Shown one piece after another: positions 61,123 to 64,000 of a DNA stretch of 64,000 nucleotides. Below the pieces are notes generated by a model. The model was not told the origin of the DNA and made no database searches. It was given only the letters and a program-made list of their open reading frames with translations. A program made the position numbers and the translations under genes. The stretch is from Alcanivorax nanhaiticus. GTDB taxonomy: Bacteria; Pseudomonadota; Gammaproteobacteria; Pseudomonadales; Alcanivoracaceae. Position 1 is the stretch's first letter; each line of letters starts with the position of its first letter. The stretch spans positions 53,482-117,481 of the forward strand of contig NZ_ARXV01000012.1 in the NCBI RefSeq assembly GCF_000756665.1, written 5' to 3'.

Positions 61123-61779
61123 TCAGCCTCCCACCGGATAACGCAGACCAAAGTAGCCGGAGAGGTTCCAGCCAAAGTTGTCCCGGATCAGCACGCGACC
61201 GAGATAGACCCCGGGGACAATTTCCACGATTTCGTCACGGGTTCTGGGCAGGATCAGCGGGTTGTTGTGCTCCGGGGACGCGTAGTTGAGCGAACGCACC
61301 GGGATGTTTGGGGCCACGGGGGAGTTATCAATGCAGTGATAAAAATCGAAGCCAATCAGCTCGCCGTTGATCTTGCGCAGCTTGTAGTGCGGCATCACCG
61401 CCATGGCGGCAAACTTGGTGCCGGGCGTCAGGCGGTTATAACCGGTGCCGTTGGCATGAAAGGTTTTTCCGGCCCAGCCCATGCCGCCAAGCATCTGCCC
61501 CAACCTGATCAAGTAATCCAGCCCCCTGAGCACTCGGTTGCCATACAGATTCATGTTGATGCCTTCGCAATCACCGTGGGGGGATTCCGGGGCCGTGCCT
61601 TCCGCGAATACGCCAGCTAGACGGTATTGCTGGCTGGGTTTTTGCAGCTCCTGGAACAGTTCCCAGGCCAAGGCCTTGGCTTTTGCCGGGGATTTGGCGT
61701 GCAGGGTTCGCAGGCTTTCGACATAGGCCTGGTCGGACAGGGGGGCGGAGGGCGATGTGGCCGCAGCGGTGATGCTCAT
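61123..61779 (-). CDS. Hypothetical protein, first gene of the diiron/SDR operon
   Basis: 218 residues. Ala-rich N-terminus, then NMNLYGNRVLRGLDYLIRLGQ, GWAGKTFHANGTGYNRLTPG and NPLILPRTRDEIVEIVPGVY LGRVLIRDN-like beta-rich segments. No signal peptide. I do not recognise the family. Position directly upstream of the SDR (3-bp gap) shows co-transcription. Confidence 0.65.
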   Translation of the reverse strand: MSITAAATSPSAPLSDQAYVESLRTLHAKSPAKAKALAWELFQELQKPSQQYRLAGVFAEGTAPESPHGDCEGINMNLYGNRVLRGLDYLIRLGQMLGGMGWAGKTFHANGTGYNRLTPGTKFAAMAVMPHYKLRKINGELIGFDFYHCIDNSPVAPNIPVRSLNYASPEHNNPLILPRTRDEIVEIVPGVYLGRVLIRDNFGWNLSGYFGLRYPVGG

Positions 61780-61813
61780 GAAGCAAGCTCCTCAGGAGTG
61801 AATGAATTAATAG

Positions 61814-61833
61814 TTGGTACAGGTCTGTACCAA
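61814..61833. promoter_or_regulatory. Perfect palindromic operator TTGGTACAG-GT-CTGTACCAA
   Basis: TTGGTACAGGTCTGTACCAA is an exact 9-2-9 inverted repeat in the 146-bp region between the divergent tetR (61926) and the diiron operon (61779). Typical location and symmetry of a TetR-family operator; very likely bound by the adjacent regulator to control both directions. Confidence 0.75.
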
Positions 61834-61925
61834 TAGTAGGATTGAAGCTTGAAGAGAGTCAATAGCGGCTTGCTGGCTGTGTTGCTCTCTTTATAAGATG
61901 GCGCAACCCCAGCCAGGCCAGATTC

Positions 61926-62585
61926 ATGACACAGCCAAAACGTCCCTTTCAGGGGGAGTCCGCCGCTTCCCGCATTAGTGCTCGCCGGCAAACGCTGCTT
62001 GATACTGCTTTTGCGATGGCGTCCGACATGGGGTGGAGCGCTCTGTCTATCCATCAGTTGTGTCAGCAGGCGGGGCTCAACAAGCGTTATTTCTATGAGA
62101 GCTTCAAGAGCCTGGATGCATTGGCGGCGGCCTTGGTGAATGACTTGGCGGAGCAGTTGATCGAGACCGGCCAGACTGCCGCACTGGCTGGCATCCAGCA
62201 GGGCCTGGATACCTCGGCGCTGGCCAGACATGCCCTGAAAGCCGCCATCGGTTGGTTGGTGGACGACCCCCGCCGTACCCGGATGCTCTTCAGTGTGGCC
62301 AGTGAGAACTCGCAGGCGCTGCAACACCGCCAGGAAGTGATCCGCAAGCTGGCGCAAACGCTCTCCGCCTTCAGTATCGAGTACCACCAGGCGGATGAGC
62401 CTCATGTCATCGCCAAAGTGGGATCCGCATTACTGATTGGCGGCACCATCGAGATTATTGTCAGCTGGCTGGATGGCTATCTGGAGCTGTCTCTGGATGA
62501 GCTGGTGGAGGATGTGGCCTGCTTCTGGGTAGCGGTGGGCGATAGCGCCATTGATCTGACAAAGACAAGATTGGGAATTGAGTAA
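61926..62585 (+). CDS. TetR-family transcriptional regulator
   Basis: 219 residues. HTH segment WSALSIHQLCQQAGLNKRYFYESFKSLDAL at residues ~39-68, with the typical LNKRYFYESFKS recognition helix. The C-terminal helical ligand domain follows. Divergent from the diiron/SDR operon and next to a perfect palindrome (61814-61833), so it probably represses that operon until a lipid-like ligand is present. Confidence 0.88.
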   Translation: MTQPKRPFQGESAASRISARRQTLLDTAFAMASDMGWSALSIHQLCQQAGLNKRYFYESFKSLDALAAALVNDLAEQLIETGQTAALAGIQQGLDTSALARHALKAAIGWLVDDPRRTRMLFSVASENSQALQHRQEVIRKLAQTLSAFSIEYHQADEPHVIAKVGSALLIGGTIEIIVSWLDGYLELSLDELVEDVACFWVAVGDSAIDLTKTRLGIE

Positions 62586-62731
62586 CTGCTTCCAGGCACT
62601 CAGGATAATCAGAGTCAGGCCCTCCATTTCACATCAGAAAATAATGAAGATGGTGCTATCGCTGGGGCTGGCCTCGGTGATGGTTGCAGGTTCACCAGGT
62701 CACGGGCACGTGTCAAATCAAGGAAGAAAAC

Positions 62732-63241
62732 ATGGTTAAACCTACTCTTGTCGGCAAGCGCTTTTCTTTTGAGGCGGTGTTGGAGAACTGGGCAGAAGGC
62801 ATGGATTACTGCGCGGTTCCTGTCCCTCCTGCGATTACGGAGGCTTTGGGCACCAAAGGCCCTGTGCTGGTCGAAGCCTGCGTCAATGATTCAGCGCCAT
62901 TTCAGGTTAGCCTTTTTCCCGTGGGTGGGGGGCAGCACTACATTCGTATCAAGGCCAGTGTGCGCAAGCTCACCAACACCCGGGAAGGGGACAGGGTCCA
63001 ATTGGAATTTGTGGTGGTTGATCCCGGTGATGTGGAGATTCCTGAAGACTTGATGGCGATGCTGGAGACTGAGGGGCTGGTGGATGCCTTCATGGACATC
63101 CCTCCCGGAAAGCGAAACTTCATCATTCGGCGTATCAAGGAAGTGGTGAAACCTGTTACTCGTGAAAAGAGGGTTAGTGAGGGACTGACTGCGGCTTATG
63201 AACGGCAGTCAAGAATGATTGATCAGGGTCGAGTGGATTAA
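62732..63241 (+). CDS. DUF1905/YdeI-like (bacteriocin-protection type) protein
   Basis: 169 residues from the ATG after AAGGA. The N-terminal ~95 residues match DUF1905 (FEAVLENWAEGMDYCAVPVPPAITEAL, KLTNTREGDRVQLEFVVV); the C-terminal part (FMDIPPGKRNFIIRRIKEVVKPVTREKRV) is like the YdeI/OmpD-associated domain. The role in this family is poorly known and has been linked to bacteriocin or antimicrobial tolerance. Confidence 0.75.
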   Translation: MVKPTLVGKRFSFEAVLENWAEGMDYCAVPVPPAITEALGTKGPVLVEACVNDSAPFQVSLFPVGGGQHYIRIKASVRKLTNTREGDRVQLEFVVVDPGDVEIPEDLMAMLETEGLVDAFMDIPPGKRNFIIRRIKEVVKPVTREKRVSEGLTAAYERQSRMIDQGRVD

Positions 63242-63429
63242 TGTCAGTGCTCCGGACATCCTTGTAATACAGGGTTATCAGCGAACCCACTTGTGAAGCG
63301 AGTCGCTGATTGACAATCCAGCGTCCTTCGAAAATGATCAACCCATGAACACCAAACTTCAGCAACAGGCACTGCGAATTATCATCATCCCATAGGGGTG
63401 GTGTGGTTTGTGCTGCGTTGTTGATTTGC

Positions 63430-63453
63430 AAACCCACCCAATGAGGTGGGTTT
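63430..63453. terminator. Hairpin AAACCCACC / GGTGGGTTT
   Basis: Nine-base arms around CAATGA, followed by GTTGTTT. Lies between the YdeI-like gene and the kinase-like gene. Acceptable intrinsic terminator for the plus strand. Confidence 0.65.
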
Positions 63454-63494
63454 GTTGTTTCTGCCTCTTGGGAATATGTCTTTCAGGAGGATCA

Positions 63495-64000
63495 ATGAAA
63501 AAGGTCGCGGTTTTTGGCAAGCCTGGTAGTGGCAAGTCCACGTTGAGCAAAGCGCTGGCTGCCGCATCAGGCATCCCTTTGTATCCGTTGGATTCACTGG
63601 TATATCAGCCGAACGGTGAGCCGGTAGAACGTTCGTTATTCGACGAAGCGCATGACCAGTTACTGGCTTCAGACAGTTGGATCATCGAAGGTTTTGGGCC
63701 GCTGGCGTCATTCCAGCAGCGCTTGAACGCTGCGGATACACTGGTTTATGTGGACTTGCCGTACTTCACCAGCTACTGGTTTGTGACCAAGCGTTTGCTG
63801 AAAGGCCTGTTTGTGAAACCGGAAGGCTGGCCAGAGGGGAGCTCTGTTTTCAAGGGGACGCTTGAAAGCTACAAGATGTTGAGATTGTCCCCAACGTTCT
63901 GGAACGCAGACTTTCGCTCCCGGCTGGAAGCGCTATCCACGGGCAAAACTCTCCATGTGATCACATCGGTCACGGCGCTTAGGGCCTGTTCACACTACCA
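63495..64000 (+). CDS. P-loop kinase of adenylate-kinase type, truncated by the window edge
   Basis: At least 168 residues; no stop before the window ends. Start ATG after AGGAGG. GKPGSGKST at residues 8-16 is the Walker A of small nucleotide kinases. LYPLDSLVYQPNGEPV and DSWIIEGFGPLASFQQRLNAADTLVYVDLP resemble the 'topology modulation protein'/FlaR group. Substrate not known. Confidence 0.75.
   Translation, partial: MKKVAVFGKPGSGKSTLSKALAAASGIPLYPLDSLVYQPNGEPVERSLFDEAHDQLLASDSWIIEGFGPLASFQQRLNAADTLVYVDLPYFTSYWFVTKRLLKGLFVKPEGWPEGSSVFKGTLESYKMLRLSPTFWNADFRSRLEALSTGKTLHVITSVTALRACSHY

Noticed and set aside
1..64000. tRNA or rRNA genes
   Set aside because: No cloverleaf-like or rRNA-like sequence was noticed, although I could not run a covariance search.

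Overview
The window looks like chromosome of a marine hydrocarbon-associated gammaproteobacterium, most likely Alcanivorax or a close relative. I infer this from gene order and protein style, not from a database search. The block yciK-mupP-ubiG-mtaD / gyrA-serC-pheA-hisC-tyrA::aroA-cmk-rpsA-ihfB-lapA-lapB-pyrF follows the order known from Pseudomonas and Oceanospirillales-like genomes. The rest is lipid- and transport-oriented: GH3 ligase, desaturase, sterol-desaturase-like protein, diiron protein and RND pump.

Layout. (1) 0.2-2.4 kb: an AdeT-like solute-binding protein and an AraC-type regulator on the minus strand. (2) 2.5-11.5 kb: a divergent six-gene operon made of a GNAT-like protein, a GH3-family adenylating ligase, a double GNAT protein, a small condensation-like acyltransferase, an RND adaptor and an RND pump. 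The last five genes are joined by four consecutive 4-bp stop/start overlaps, which suggests one make-and-export pathway for an unknown acylated small molecule. (3) 11.5-16.9 kb: housekeeping genes (gpmA, rnd, ycgL, ycgN, a HIT protein, a methyltransferase, a PilZ protein) plus a 50-residue membrane microprotein. (4) 17-29.6 kb: an expanded TRAP-like uptake locus with two near-duplicate ~775-residue permeases, a TAtT-like lipoprotein, four AdeT-like binding proteins (a fifth lies at 0.2 kb) and an ABC1/UbiB-like kinase. (5) 29.8-52 kb: the conserved core block, a ComEA-like protein, a secreted aspartoacylase-like protein and Uup. (6) 52-54.8 kb: a sterol-desaturase-family membrane protein, a SUKH protein and a bacterial TrmY. 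(7) 54.8-59.3 kb: an accessory stretch, its first part AT-rich, of one- or two-gene units separated by related inverted repeats built on GGGGTCAGGTCTTG. It includes a two-gene pair with a HEPN-like motif. (8) 59.3-64 kb: a diiron protein/SDR/unknown operon with a divergent TetR regulator and a perfect palindromic operator, a YdeI-like protein and a truncated P-loop kinase.

A striking structural feature is the family of 7-bp-period repeats in the intergenic spaces. They usually begin immediately after a stop codon and often form inverted pairs. The heptad differs between loci (GAAACTC, TTCACTG, GTTTAAA, GTTTCAA and others) but the 7-nt period is kept. They coexist with REP-like long hairpins, a 110-bp tandem repeat array and a 9-bp-period family.
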